Assembly (NCBI RefSeq): GCF_021531815.1
Contig: NZ_JADYUM010000009.1
Coordinates: forward strand, 1-64,000
Direction: 5' to 3'
DNA: 64,000 nucleotides
From: Pseudoflavonifractor phocaeensis
Lineage (GTDB): Bacteria; Bacillota; Clostridia; Oscillospirales; Oscillospiraceae
A program made the position numbers and the translations under genes. Numbering within the stretch: the first letter of the stretch is position 1; every line of letters begins with the position of its first letter. Of the stretch, positions 51,465-60,209 are shown one piece after another. A model generated the notes under the pieces. It was not told the origin of the DNA. It saw nothing but the letters and a program-made list of their open reading frames with translations, and made no database searches.

Positions 51465-51577
51465 AGGATCTTCAGGGCGGGGTGAAATTCCCCACCGGTG
51501 GTAAAGCCCACGAGCCGCAAGGCATGATTCGGTGAAATTCCGAGGCCGACAGTACAGTCTGGATGAAAGAAGATCGT
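51465..51577 (+). promoter_or_regulatory. FMN riboswitch (RFN element)
   Basis: Classic RFN sequence: opening GGATCTTCAGGGCGGGGTG, the CCCACCGGTGGTAA and AGCCCACGAGCCGC segments, CCGACAGTACAGTCTGGATG near the end, and closing helix GATCTTC (51467-51473) with GAAGATC (51569-51575). Binds FMN and reduces transcription of the rib genes. Confidence 0.97.
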
Positions 51578-51620
51578 GTGCCGCGGGGGATATTGCAGTC
51601 TCCGCGCCCATGGATTTGCT

Positions 51621-51649
51621 CTGGAATTGGATAATTCCAGGGCTTTTTG
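51621..51649 (+). terminator. Riboswitch-linked terminator
   Basis: CTGGAATT / AATTCCAG stem (51621-51628, 51633-51640) followed by GGCTTTTT, 44 bases after the RFN closing helix. Confidence 0.75.
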
Positions 51650-51708
51650 TTTCCGCCGGAAGCGGGGAAACAGGTCCGGGGGCGCGGGCCCCTTTGCCGC
51701 ATCATGAT

Positions 51709-51738
51709 GCCTTGAACCATCCGTTCAAGGCATTTTTT
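51709..51738 (+). terminator. Second terminator before ribD
   Basis: Perfect 9-bp stem (51709-51717, 51723-51731) followed by ATTTTTT, only 20 bases before the ribD start. It may be the actual expression platform or a second stop. Confidence 0.72.
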
Positions 51739-51757
51739 GTTGGTTTGGAGGCGGAAT

Positions 51758-52864
51758 ATGACAGATTTGTACTATATGCGCCGGGCGCTGGAGCTGGCGG
51801 AGCGGGGCCGGGGCTGGACCTCCCCCAACCCCATGGTGGGCGCCGTCCTGGTCCGGGAGGGCCGTATTATCGGACAGGGCTGGCATGTCCGGTGCGGGGA
51901 GCTCCACGCGGAGCGCCACGCCCTGAAAAACTGCACGGAGTCTCCGAAGGGGGCTACCATGTATGTGACGCTGGAGCCCTGCTGCCATCAGGGGCGGCAG
52001 CCCCCCTGCACCGACGCCATCCTGGAGGCGGGGATTGCCCGGGTGGTGGTGGGCTCCGGGGACCCCAACCCGCTGGTGGCGGGCAAGGGACTGGACATCC
52101 TCCGCAGTCACGGCGTAGAGGTGGAGACTGGCGTCCTGGAGGAGGAGTGCCGGGCGCTGAACCGGGTGTTTTTCCACTACATCCAGACGAAGCGGCCCTA
52201 CGTGACCATGAAATACGCCATGACCCTGGACGGCAAGATCGCCACCCGCACCGGGGCCTCCCAGTGGATCACCGGCGAGGAAGCCCGGGGGCAGGTCCAC
52301 CGGGACCGGCACTTCCACACGGGCATTATGGTGGGCATCGGTACCGTGCTGGCGGACGACCCGCTGCTGACCTGCCGGATGGAGGGCGGGAAGGACCCCG
52401 TCCGCATCATCTGTGACACCCGCCTGCGGACGCCCCTGGACAGTCGGATCGTCCGCACTGCGGAGGAGGTCCTCACGGTCATCGCCACCTGCTGCGCCGA
52501 TCCCGCCCGGCGGGCGCCCTATGAAGCTGCCGGGTGCCGGGGGCTGGTGCTGCCGGAGCGGGGCGGCCATGTGGACCTGACTGCCCTGATGGAGCGGCTG
52601 GGCCAAATGGGGATCGACAGCGTTCTGCTGGAGGGCGGCGGCACTCTGAACTGGGTGGCTCTGGAGAGCGGTATCGTCCAGCGTGTCCAGGCTTACATCG
52701 CGCCCAAGCTCTTTGGGGGCGGGACGGCCAAGTCCCCGGTGGAGGGCCTCGGCGTGGAGACGCCCGCCCAGGCGGTGCGTCTGAAAAACACCACCGTGAC
52801 GCCGGTGGGAGAGGACTTTTTGCTGGAAGGAGATGTGGACACGGATGTTTACAGGAATCGTTGA
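51758..52864 (+). CDS. ribD: Bifunctional riboflavin deaminase/reductase
   Basis: Steps 2 and 3 of riboflavin synthesis. 368 aa: the N-terminal deaminase (1-145) has the zinc site H-A-E in LHAERHAL and the two cysteines of EPCCHQGRQPPC. The C-terminal reductase (about 150-365) has PYVTMKYAMTLDGKIA, GIGTVLADDPLLTCR and LLEGGGTLN. ATG 51758 follows GGAGG. First gene of ribD-ribE-ribBA-ribH under FMN-riboswitch control; its end overlaps ribE by 20 bases. Confidence 0.97.
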   Translation: MTDLYYMRRALELAERGRGWTSPNPMVGAVLVREGRIIGQGWHVRCGELHAERHALKNCTESPKGATMYVTLEPCCHQGRQPPCTDAILEAGIARVVVGSGDPNPLVAGKGLDILRSHGVEVETGVLEEECRALNRVFFHYIQTKRPYVTMKYAMTLDGKIATRTGASQWITGEEARGQVHRDRHFHTGIMVGIGTVLADDPLLTCRMEGGKDPVRIICDTRLRTPLDSRIVRTAEEVLTVIATCCADPARRAPYEAAGCRGLVLPERGGHVDLTALMERLGQMGIDSVLLEGGGTLNWVALESGIVQRVQAYIAPKLFGGGTAKSPVEGLGVETPAQAVRLKNTTVTPVGEDFLLEGDVDTDVYRNR

Positions 52865-53492
52865 GGAGATCGGCACCATTCGCGCCGTGCGCCGGGGGGC
52901 CCACTCCTCGGTGCTGTCCATCGGGGCCAGCACCATCCTGCCCGATTTGAAGATCGGCGACAGCGTGGCGGTGAACGGCGTGTGCCTGACGGCCACCAGC
53001 CGGGACGAGGGCGGCTTCACCGCCGATGTGATGCACGAGACGCTGAACCGCTCCTCCCTGGGCACCCTGACGGCGGGCGGCCATGTGAATCTGGAGCGGG
53101 CCATGGCGGCGGACGGCCGCTTCGGTGGCCATATTGTCTCCGGTCATATCGACGGCGCCGGCCGCATCTCGGCCATCCAAAAAGATGACAACGCCATCTG
53201 GTACACGGTGGAGGCCGCCCCCTCCCTGCTGCGGTATATCGTGGAAAAGGGCTCCATCGCCATCGACGGCGTCAGCCTGACGGTGGCGGCCGTCGGCGAG
53301 ACCTGGTTCTCCATTTCTGCCATCCCTCACACGGTGGCGGTCACCATCCTGGGGGAGAAACGGAACGGGGACACCGTGAACCTGGAGACGGACATCATCG
53401 GCAAATACGTGGAAAAGCTGCTGCAGCCCCAGTCGGAGACAAGGCAGCAGAGCAAAATTACGCTGGAATTTCTGGCGGAAAACGGATTTTGA
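52845..53492 (+). CDS. ribE: Riboflavin synthase alpha subunit
   Basis: Dismutates two 6,7-dimethyl-8-ribityllumazine molecules to riboflavin. 215 aa with two lumazine-binding barrels ([12 protein letters not shown]... and [13 protein letters not shown]...). The conserved [10 protein letters not shown] and IDGVSLTV repeats are present. Start ATG 52845 inside the ribD tail, AAGGAG about 11 bases upstream, gives the family's MFTGIVE N-terminus. Confidence 0.97.
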   Translation: MFTGIVEEIGTIRAVRRGAHSSVLSIGASTILPDLKIGDSVAVNGVCLTATSRDEGGFTADVMHETLNRSSLGTLTAGGHVNLERAMAADGRFGGHIVSGHIDGAGRISAIQKDDNAIWYTVEAAPSLLRYIVEKGSIAIDGVSLTVAAVGETWFSISAIPHTVAVTILGEKRNGDTVNLETDIIGKYVEKLLQPQSETRQQSKITLEFLAENGF

Positions 53493-53514
53493 GCGCACAA
53501 AGGAGGAACTACCT

Positions 53515-54717
53515 ATGGATCAACCCTACTGCACCGTGGAGGAGGCCCTGGAGGAGCTGCGGGCAGGCCGCATCATCATCACCATCGACGACCCGGACCG
53601 GGAGAACGAGGGCGACATGATCTGCGCCGCCCAGTTCGCCACCACGGAGAACGTCAACTTCATGGCCGTCCACGCCAAAGGCCTCATCTGCACGCCCATG
53701 AGCGAGGAGGTGGCCGCGCGGCTGGGCCTGGAGCAGATGGTGAAGGTGAACACCGACAACCATTGCACCGCCTTCACCGTGTCCATCGACCATGTGGACA
53801 CCACCACCGGCATCTCGGCTCAGGAGCGGGGCTACACCTGCCGCAAGTGCGTGGACCCCGCCACCCGGCCGGAGGACCTGCGCCGTCCCGGCCATGTGTT
53901 CCCTCTGGTGGCCCGGCGGGGCGGCGTGCTGACCCGCAACGGCCACACGGAGGCCACAGTGGACCTGTGCCGCCTGGCGGGCCTCCATCAGTGCGGATTG
54001 TGCTGCGAGATCATGCGGGAGGACGGCACCATGATGCGCACCACCGAGCTGCTGGAAAAGGCGAAGGAGTGGGGCCTGAAGGTCACCACCATCAAGGCCT
54101 TGCAGGACTACTGCCGCCGCCATGACAAGCACGTGGTCCGGGAGGCCAGCGCCAAGCTGCCCACCCGTTTTGGGGAGTTCCAGATCTACGGCTACACCAA
54201 CGACCTGACCGGTGAGCACCATGTGGCTCTGGTGAAGGGCAACATCGGCGACGGCCGGGACGTGCTGTGCCGGGTCCACTCCGAGTGCCTCACCGGCGAT
54301 GTGTTCGGCTCCCGCCGCTGCGACTGCGGCCAGCAGTTGGCCGCCGCCATGCAGCAGATCGACCGGGAGGGCCGGGGCGTGGTGCTCTACATGCGCCAGG
54401 AGGGCCGGGGCATCGGCCTCATCAACAAGCTGAAGGCCTACGCCCTCCAGGAGCAGGGCTTCGACACGGTGGACGCCAACGTGAAGCTGGGCTTCGCCCC
54501 CGACCTGCGGGAGTACTGGACCGGCGCCCAGATCATCCGGGACCTGGGGATCAAGACCATGCGGCTGCTGACCAACAACCCGGACAAGGTCTACCAGCTC
54601 TCCGACTTCGGCCTGGAGATCGTGGAGCGGGTGCCCATCCAGGTGGAGGCCAATCAGGACGACCTCTTCTACCTGCGGACCAAGCAGCGGCGCATGGGGC
54701 ATATTCTGAGCTATTGA
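53515..54717 (+). CDS. ribBA: Bifunctional DHBP synthase/GTP cyclohydrolase II
   Basis: Supplies both precursors of the pathway. 400 aa: N-terminal 3,4-dihydroxy-2-butanone-4-phosphate synthase (1-200) with [10 protein letters not shown] and RPGHVFPL. C-terminal GTP cyclohydrolase II (about 205-400) with zinc cysteines in [18 protein letters not shown] and the RQEGRGIGL loop. The segment after GISAQ is somewhat unusual ([11 protein letters not shown], with two Cys where most homologues have none). RBS AAAGGAGG 23 bases after ribE. Confidence 0.97.
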   Translation: MDQPYCTVEEALEELRAGRIIITIDDPDRENEGDMICAAQFATTENVNFMAVHAKGLICTPMSEEVAARLGLEQMVKVNTDNHCTAFTVSIDHVDTTTGISAQERGYTCRKCVDPATRPEDLRRPGHVFPLVARRGGVLTRNGHTEATVDLCRLAGLHQCGLCCEIMREDGTMMRTTELLEKAKEWGLKVTTIKALQDYCRRHDKHVVREASAKLPTRFGEFQIYGYTNDLTGEHHVALVKGNIGDGRDVLCRVHSECLTGDVFGSRRCDCGQQLAAAMQQIDREGRGVVLYMRQEGRGIGLINKLKAYALQEQGFDTVDANVKLGFAPDLREYWTGAQIIRDLGIKTMRLLTNNPDKVYQLSDFGLEIVERVPIQVEANQDDLFYLRTKQRRMGHILSY

Positions 54718-54748
54718 AAACCATCAAACTGAACGGAGGAAACAGATC

Positions 54749-55216
54749 ATGAGAACACTGGAAGGCAAACTGGTAGCGGAAAACATCAAGGTGGGCGTGG
54801 TGGCGGCCCGGTTCAACGACTTCATCGTCTCCAAGCTGGTGGGGGGCTGCGAGGACGCCCTGCTGCGCCGCGGCGTCCGGCCGGAGGACATCGACCTGGC
54901 CTGGGTCCCCGGCGCGTTTGAGATCCCGCTGATCGCGTCCAAAATGGCCAAGAGCGGCAAGTACGACGCCGTCATCGCCCTGGGCGCCGTCATCCGGGGC
55001 AGCACTTCCCACTATGACTATGTGTGCAGCGAGGTGTCCAAGGGGGTGGCCAACGTGTCCTTGAACAGCGACATCCCCGTCATGTTCGGCGTACTGACCA
55101 CCGACACCATTGAGCAGGCCATCGAGCGGGCCGGCTCCAAGGCGGGCAACAAGGGCTCCGAGTGCGCCCAGGGGGCCATCGAGATGGTGAATCTGATCCG
55201 GGCCCTGGAGGCGTAA
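54749..55216 (+). CDS. ribH: 6,7-dimethyl-8-ribityllumazine synthase
   Basis: Penultimate step; forms icosahedral or pentameric shells. 155 aa. Family marks: [47 protein letters not shown] with the catalytic His, and [20 protein letters not shown] 54749 after CGGAGGAA. Last gene of the rib operon. No clear terminator separates it from the next promoter (55237). Confidence 0.97.
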   Translation: MRTLEGKLVAENIKVGVVAARFNDFIVSKLVGGCEDALLRRGVRPEDIDLAWVPGAFEIPLIASKMAKSGKYDAVIALGAVIRGSTSHYDYVCSEVSKGVANVSLNSDIPVMFGVLTTDTIEQAIERAGSKAGNKGSECAQGAIEMVNLIRALEA

Positions 55217-55236
55217 AAATTTTCCGCAAAAAATTC

Positions 55237-55265
55237 TTGACAAAGCAAAAAACTGATTTTATAAT
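55237..55265 (+). promoter_or_regulatory. Promoter of the second T-box operon
   Basis: TTGACA (55237-55242), 17-base spacer, TATAAT (55260-55265). Confidence 0.9.
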
Positions 55266-55271
55266 TCAGCC

Positions 55272-55538
55272 ATCTAAACTGATGACGCAGGAAAAAGTCA
55301 GGTCAGTCCCGTCGCAGCGAGGGGAGGGCGGTGGAAGCTCCCCACAGGACTCTGAGGAATATGGTCTGCGGAGGGCGGCTCTAAATGGGCCGACGTTGGG
55401 ACGGACGTTACCCGTCGGGGATATGTTGGTATCCCGCTGGAGGGCCCTGTCATGGGGCTGAATCAAGGTGGCACCGCGAAATTGTCTTAGTTTCGCCCTT
55501 GACCGAAGTGAAATTCGGTCAAGGGCGTTTTTTATTTT
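55272..55538 (+). promoter_or_regulatory. T-box leader, probably tryptophan-specific
   Basis: Stem I base CGCAG (55286-55290) with CTGCG (55366-55370); distal loop GGCGGTGGAAGCTCCCC. The specifier loop reads GGAATATGGT, which gives TGG (Trp, 55362-55364) one base from the closing helix, as in the Ile T-box of this window; ATG is the alternative frame. T-box AATCAAGGTGGCACCGCG at 55461-55478. Terminator with perfect 13-bp stem (55495-55507, 55514-55526) and T run. The downstream TrpXYZ-like importer supports Trp. Confidence 0.88.
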
Positions 55539-55558
55539 CCAAACGGGAGGATACCGAT

Positions 55559-56479
55559 ATGGAGCAGGGAAAAGTTGTGATCATCGGCGCGGGCCATGTG
55601 GGCAGCCACTGTGCTTACGCCCTGGCCGCCTCCGGTGTGTGCGGAGAGATCGTGCTGGTGGACAAGGCGGCGGAGAAGGCCTCCGCTCAGGCCCTGGACG
55701 TGGCCGACAGCGTCAGCTTCATGGACCGGAACGTCACGGTCCGGTCCGGAGGATACGGAGAATGTAAAGACGCCGGCCTGACCGTGGTGGCCATCGGGGA
55801 GCCCCGCCTCCCCGGCCAGACCCGGCTGGACCTGCTGGACCGGTCGGTGGAGCTGCTGAAGGGCCTGGCCGCGGAGCTGAAGCCCCTGAAGCTCGCCTGT
55901 CCGGTGGTGACCATCACCAATCCCGCCGACATCGTGGCCGACTACCTGCGCAAGAGCCTGGAGCTGGAGCGATGGCGGTGCTTCGGGACCGGGACTCTCC
56001 TGGACACCGCCCGCCTGGTCCGGGTCATCGGTCAGGAGACAGGGGCAGACCGGCGGAGTGTGTGCGCCTTCTCCATGGGAGAGCACGGCGACTCCTCCAT
56101 GGTCCCCTTCTCCGCCATCACCGTGGGAGGCGTCCCCTTCGAAAAGCTGGGCCTGGACAAGGAGAAGGTCCTGGAACAGACCCGCCGGGCGGGGATGGAC
56201 ATTATCGAAGGCAAGGGCTCCACGGAGTTCGGCATCGGCCGGGCCCTGGCTGAGCTGGCCGGGTGCATCCTCCGGGACGAGAAGCGGGTCCTCCCCGTCT
56301 CCGTTCTGCTGGATGGGGAATACGGCCAGCGGGGCGTCCACTGCGGCGTGCCCTGCCGCATCGGGAAAAGCGGCATTGAGAAGATCATTCAACTGGACCT
56401 GAGCGGGGAGGAACAGCGGATGCTGGACGCCTCCTGTCAGGTCATCCGAACCCACATTGAGCGGGCGGCGGCACTGTGA
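55559..56479 (+). CDS. L-lactate/malate dehydrogenase-fold 2-hydroxyacid dehydrogenase
   Basis: 306-aa NAD-dependent enzyme of the LDH/MDH family. GAGHVG (10-15) binds NAD; catalytic set Arg89, Asn121, Asp149, Arg152 and His176 (MGEHGDSS). At the substrate-specificity position, where LDHs have Gln and MDHs Arg, it has Arg83 (GEPRLPGQTR). The ATG at 55559 is 8 bases after GGGAGG. It sits between a T-box and a TrpXYZ-like importer, so it may reduce an aromatic 2-keto acid such as indolepyruvate rather than pyruvate (inference). Arg83 leaves malate or another diacid open. Confidence 0.85.
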   Translation: MEQGKVVIIGAGHVGSHCAYALAASGVCGEIVLVDKAAEKASAQALDVADSVSFMDRNVTVRSGGYGECKDAGLTVVAIGEPRLPGQTRLDLLDRSVELLKGLAAELKPLKLACPVVTITNPADIVADYLRKSLELERWRCFGTGTLLDTARLVRVIGQETGADRRSVCAFSMGEHGDSSMVPFSAITVGGVPFEKLGLDKEKVLEQTRRAGMDIIEGKGSTEFGIGRALAELAGCILRDEKRVLPVSVLLDGEYGQRGVHCGVPCRIGKSGIEKIIQLDLSGEEQRMLDASCQVIRTHIERAAAL

Positions 56480-56516
56480 CCGCCCATGATTTGATGATAA
56501 AAAGGAGTAATATAAA

Positions 56517-57554
56517 ATGAAAAAATTGATTTCTGTTATGGCTTCCGCCCTGGTTATCGCCGGCATCCTGGCCGGCTGCGGCTCCTCCAGCAGCAATTCC
56601 GCCCCCTCCGGGGCGGCTTCCTCCGGTTCCGCCGCCTCCGCTCAGGAGACCTACAAGGTTGCCATTGTCCAACCCATGAGCCACACCTCCCTGGACCAGA
56701 TCCGGGACACCATCGTCTCCAAGCTGGAGGCTTCGGGCAAGAGCATCGAGATCACCACCGAGAACGCCAACGGCGACTCCACCGCCCTGTCCACCATCCT
56801 GAGCAACTGCAAGGCTGAGGGAGTGGACCTGGTGGTCCCCATCGCCACCTCCACCGCCCAGTCTGCCAAGACCGTCTTTGACGGGGACAGCACCCCCATC
56901 GTCTTCGCCGCCGTCTCCGACCCCACCGCTGCCGGCCTCACCGGGGATGACTGCCAGTACATCACCGGCGTGTCCAACAACATCCCCGCCGCCGAGATCG
57001 TCAAGCTGATTTTCAACTTCCAGCCCGACTGCCAGAAGATCGGCTTCCTCTACACCTCCAGCGAGGCCAATTCCGTCTCCACCATCAACGCCGCCAAGAC
57101 CTACTGTGACCAGGAGGGCATCGCCTACGAGGAGGTCTCCATCGCCAACCTGTCCGAGCTCCAGACCGCCGCCGAGACCCTGATTTCCCGGGGCGTGGAC
57201 GCCCTGTATACCGGCAACGACAACTCCATCGCCTCCGCCATGGCCACCTACACCGACGTGGCCTACGCCGACGGCATCCCCGTCTACTGCGGCGCCGACT
57301 CCATGGTGGCGGACGGCGGCTTCGCCACCATCGGCGTCAACTATGTCCAGCTGGGCGAGCAGGTGGCCGACCTGGTGCTGAAGGTGATGGACGGCGCTGC
57401 CCCCGCCGACCTGCCCTATGAGACCCTCAGCGACTACGCCAAGTTCGTCAACCTCCAGGCCGCCGGCCGCTTCGGCGCCGACTTCCCCGACAGCGCCTAC
57501 GAGGGCTATGAGGTCCTGGTGGAGGAAGACGGCACCAGCCACTTCGGCGCCTGA
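56517..57554 (+). CDS. ABC importer substrate-binding lipoprotein, TrpX-like
   Basis: 345-aa binding protein of the ABC_sub_bind (TrpX/YufN-like) family. Signal with lipobox VIAGILAGCGSS (Cys about 21), Ser/Ala-rich linker to about 43, then YKVAIVQPMSHTSLDQIRDT, TPIVFAAVSDPTAAGL and ALYTGNDNSIASAMATY, typical of the family. Members next to Trp-specific T-boxes in other Firmicutes have been predicted to carry tryptophan. In the T-box transcript, 37 bases after the dehydrogenase; followed by a hairpin and then permease and ATPase genes. Confidence 0.9.
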   Translation: MKKLISVMASALVIAGILAGCGSSSSNSAPSGAASSGSAASAQETYKVAIVQPMSHTSLDQIRDTIVSKLEASGKSIEITTENANGDSTALSTILSNCKAEGVDLVVPIATSTAQSAKTVFDGDSTPIVFAAVSDPTAAGLTGDDCQYITGVSNNIPAAEIVKLIFNFQPDCQKIGFLYTSSEANSVSTINAAKTYCDQEGIAYEEVSIANLSELQTAAETLISRGVDALYTGNDNSIASAMATYTDVAYADGIPVYCGADSMVADGGFATIGVNYVQLGEQVADLVLKVMDGAAPADLPYETLSDYAKFVNLQAAGRFGADFPDSAYEGYEVLVEEDGTSHFGA

Positions 57555-57578
57555 GCAGGATACATTATAAATATAGAG

Positions 57579-57603
57579 GTCCGGCGGGAAATTCCCGCCG
57601 GAC
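57579..57603 (+). promoter_or_regulatory. Stem-loop between binding protein and permease
   Basis: Perfect 11-bp stem GTCCGGCGGGA / TCCCGCCGGAC with a 3-base loop, then a short T run (57611-57615) about 8 bases on. A partial terminator or mRNA-stabilising hairpin. Confidence 0.72.
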
Positions 57604-57630
57604 CCACCGCTTTTTATCAAGGAGGCGCCC

Positions 57631-58587
57631 ATGGTCTATTTGAGTATGCTCATCTCCGCCCTGAGCCAGGGAATGCTGTACGCCCCCATGGCCCTGGGGG
57701 TGTTCGTCACCTTCCGTATTTTGAAGACGCCGGACCTGACGGTGGACGGCAGCTTCGTCTTCGGCATGACGGTGTGCGCCGCCGTCACCATCTCTGGACA
57801 CCCGGTGCTGGCGCTGCTGGCCGGGACGGCGGCGGGAGCCCTGGCCGGCTTCTTCACCGCCCTGCTCCAGACCAAGCTGCGCATCGAGCCCATCCTGTCC
57901 GGCATCCTGGTGGCGGCGGGACTGTACACCGTGAACTACGCCGTGCTGGGCGGCCAGTCCAACCTGTACCTCCAGTACGACACGGTAAATTCCGCCGGGG
58001 CGGCGGTGAAGGCCGCCAGCCCCACCATCTATAAGAACTTTTCTGCCCTCTTTGCCGGGGCGGAGGGAGTGCTTGCCGACAGCAACGCCCAGGTCCTGCT
58101 CCTGACCCTGGCTATTGTGGCGGCACTCACCGCCGGTTTGGGCGTCTTCTTCTTCACCCGGCCCGGCATGGCCATCCGGGCCACCGGAGACAACGAGGAG
58201 ATGGTCCGGTCCTCCTCCATCAACGCCGACCTGACCCGCACCGCCGGGGTCATGCTGGCCAACGCCCTGGTGGCCCTGTCCGGCGCCTTGCTGTGCCAGC
58301 AGCAGCGCTACGCCGACCTGAACTGCGGCAGCAGCATGCTGGTCATGGGGCTGGCCTCGGTCATCATCGGCCAGGTCCTCTTTGGGGACCGGGGTATGGT
58401 GGGCGGACTGGTGTCCGCTGAGGGAGGCTCCCTCCTCTACCGGATCATTATTCAGGCGGCCTATCAGGTGGATATGCCCAGTTACGCCGTCAAGCTGCTG
58501 TCCACCCTCATCGTGGTGGCGGCCCTGGCGGTCCCCCTGGTCCGGCGGAAGCTGGCCCGGAGCCAGAAAGGAGGGAAGACGCAATGA
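57631..58587 (+). CDS. ABC importer permease, TrpY-like
   Basis: 318-aa membrane protein with about nine hydrophobic helices, of the branched-chain/ribose-type permease superfamily that accompanies TrpX-like binding proteins. Conserved stretch FRILKTPDLTVDGSFVFGMT. RBS AAGGAGG before ATG 57631. Stop overlaps the ATPase start by 4 bases (ATGA). Confidence 0.9.
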   Translation: MVYLSMLISALSQGMLYAPMALGVFVTFRILKTPDLTVDGSFVFGMTVCAAVTISGHPVLALLAGTAAGALAGFFTALLQTKLRIEPILSGILVAAGLYTVNYAVLGGQSNLYLQYDTVNSAGAAVKAASPTIYKNFSALFAGAEGVLADSNAQVLLLTLAIVAALTAGLGVFFFTRPGMAIRATGDNEEMVRSSSINADLTRTAGVMLANALVALSGALLCQQQRYADLNCGSSMLVMGLASVIIGQVLFGDRGMVGGLVSAEGGSLLYRIIIQAAYQVDMPSYAVKLLSTLIVVAALAVPLVRRKLARSQKGGKTQ

Positions 58588-59369
58588 GCGGAAGCACCTT
58601 GTCTGTGCGGGGGCTGACCAAGCGGTTTGAGGCGGGCACCGTAAATGAGAAGCTGGCCCTGGACCACCTGGACCTGGAGGTCCCCGCCGGCCAGTTTGTC
58701 ACGGTTCTGGGCTCCAACGGCTCGGGCAAATCCACCCTGTTCAACACCATCTTGGGCCGCCTCAGCCCCGACAGCGGCAGCATCCTTCTGGGGGAGGAGG
58801 ACATTACCCGCCAGAAAGACTACCAGCGGGCCCTGAATATGAGCTGCCTGTACCAGAACCCCCTCCGGGGCACCGCACCCACCATGACCCTGGAGGAGAA
58901 CCTGGCGCTGGCCTATACCCGGAAGGCCTCCAAGAGCTTTTTTGCCGTCAACCGGCGGGACAACGCCTATTTCCGGGATCTGCTGGCCACCCTGAATATG
59001 GGCCTGGAGGACCGGATGAAGACCAAGATGGGCCTGCTGTCCGGCGGGCAGCGCCAGGCGGCATCCCTCCTCATGGCCACCGTGGCCCAGCCCAAGCTCC
59101 TGCTGCTGGACGAACACACCGCCGCCCTGGACCCCGGCGCGGCGGAGAAGGTGATGGAGGTCACCGAGGAGATCGTGACCCGGGACAAGATCACCACCCT
59201 GATGATCACCCACGACATGGACTATGCCCTCAGCGTGGGCAGCCGAACCATTATGCTGGACGCGGGCCGGGTGGTGCTGGACCTGTCCGGCGGGGAACGG
59301 GAGAAGATGACCGCCGGGGCGCTGGCCGAACTATTCTACGCCAGAAGCCGCAGAAAAAGAAACGGATGA
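58584..59369 (+). CDS. ABC importer ATPase, TrpZ-like
   Basis: 261-aa ATPase. Walker A GSNGSGKST, signature LSGGQRQAA, Walker B LLLLDEHTAALDP (catalytic Glu present, followed by His where Pro is usual, as in this subfamily), switch His in LMITHDMDYAL. Completes the binding protein-permease-ATPase importer under T-box control; a terminator follows at 59401. Confidence 0.92.
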   Translation: MSGSTLSVRGLTKRFEAGTVNEKLALDHLDLEVPAGQFVTVLGSNGSGKSTLFNTILGRLSPDSGSILLGEEDITRQKDYQRALNMSCLYQNPLRGTAPTMTLEENLALAYTRKASKSFFAVNRRDNAYFRDLLATLNMGLEDRMKTKMGLLSGGQRQAASLLMATVAQPKLLLLDEHTAALDPGAAEKVMEVTEEIVTRDKITTLMITHDMDYALSVGSRTIMLDAGRVVLDLSGGEREKMTAGALAELFYARSRRKRNG

Positions 59370-59400
59370 CCCCGGAACATCTTCGGCATATGATATAAGG

Positions 59401-59430
59401 AAGGACGGCGGAAACGCCGTCCTTTTGTTT
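59401..59430 (+). terminator. Terminator of the T-box importer operon
   Basis: Perfect 10-bp stem AAGGACGGCG / CGCCGTCCTT (59401-59410, 59415-59424) followed by TTGTTT. Confidence 0.8.
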
Positions 59431-59478
59431 AGGAAAAAACAGCGGGGAAATATTCACAAAACATTAACACATTTCCAA

Positions 59479-59541
59479 TTGACATGGGTGGAACAGATCA
59501 GTATAATTTGTGACAGCTTGTCATGATGACAGGTTGTCACA
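59479..59541 (+). promoter_or_regulatory. Promoter with large TetR operator
   Basis: TTGACA (59479-59484), 17-base spacer, TATAAT (59502-59507). The operator follows at once: outer arms TGTGACA (59509-59515) and TGTCACA (59535-59541) enclose the 13-bp palindrome TGTCATGATGACA (59519-59531), with 3 bases between each. The 33-bp symmetric site covers the transcription start and could hold two repressor dimers. Confidence 0.85.
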
Positions 59542-59555
59542 TTCGGAGGGATTAC

Positions 59556-60209
59556 ATGCCGACCAGTACTTTTTTTCGATTGCCTGGGGAAAAACGGGAA
59601 CGGCTGATGGATGCGGCCTGGGAGGAATTTACCAGCAGCAGCTATAGCGACGCTTCCATTAACCGGATCATCCATAAGGCCCATATCCCCAGAGGCAGCT
59701 TCTACCAATATTTTCAGGATAAGGAAGACCTGTTTTGGTACCTGCTTGGCGGGATGCGGGAGTATTTTTCCGGGGTGTTCCGGGAGCTGTTGCAGGATGC
59801 GAAGGGAGACCTGTTCTCCGTTCCGGTCCGGGCTTTTGACCGGTTTGTAAGCCGGAGAGGAGATCCGGACCCCATTTTGACCCAGTGCATCCAGGTGATG
59901 CGGCTGAACCAGGGACTGGATTTTCAGCGTTTCTACGCCGCAGAGCCCGGGACGCTGCCTGAAGAATTTATGGCCTGCATCGATCTGGACCATTACCGCA
60001 GGAAAACCCCGGATTTTATCAGCCACGTCTTTTTCCTGACGGTCCCGCCGCTGGCGTTTGCCATCATGGAGACCCTGCGGGACCCGGACCAGTGGGAGCG
60101 CCAACGGAAGTTTTTGCAGGAGCGGATCGAGGTCGTGCGGACCGGTAGCCTGACGTCCCGGGGAAACGCGGCCTATGAGCATCAGCATCAAGGAGGAGAG
60201 CAATGTTGA
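59556..60209 (+). CDS. TetR family regulator of RND efflux operon
   Basis: 217-aa repressor-type protein; HTH at about 10-58 with SINRIIHKAHIPRGSFYQYF, ligand domain after. ATG 59556 is 5 bases after GGAGGG; earlier in-frame codons lie inside the operator. It overlaps the next gene by 7 bases, so regulator, TolC-like protein, adaptor and pump form one transcript repressed through the palindrome at 59509-59541 (inference). Inducer unknown. Confidence 0.92.
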   Translation: MPTSTFFRLPGEKRERLMDAAWEEFTSSSYSDASINRIIHKAHIPRGSFYQYFQDKEDLFWYLLGGMREYFSGVFRELLQDAKGDLFSVPVRAFDRFVSRRGDPDPILTQCIQVMRLNQGLDFQRFYAAEPGTLPEEFMACIDLDHYRRKTPDFISHVFFLTVPPLAFAIMETLRDPDQWERQRKFLQERIEVVRTGSLTSRGNAAYEHQHQGGEQC

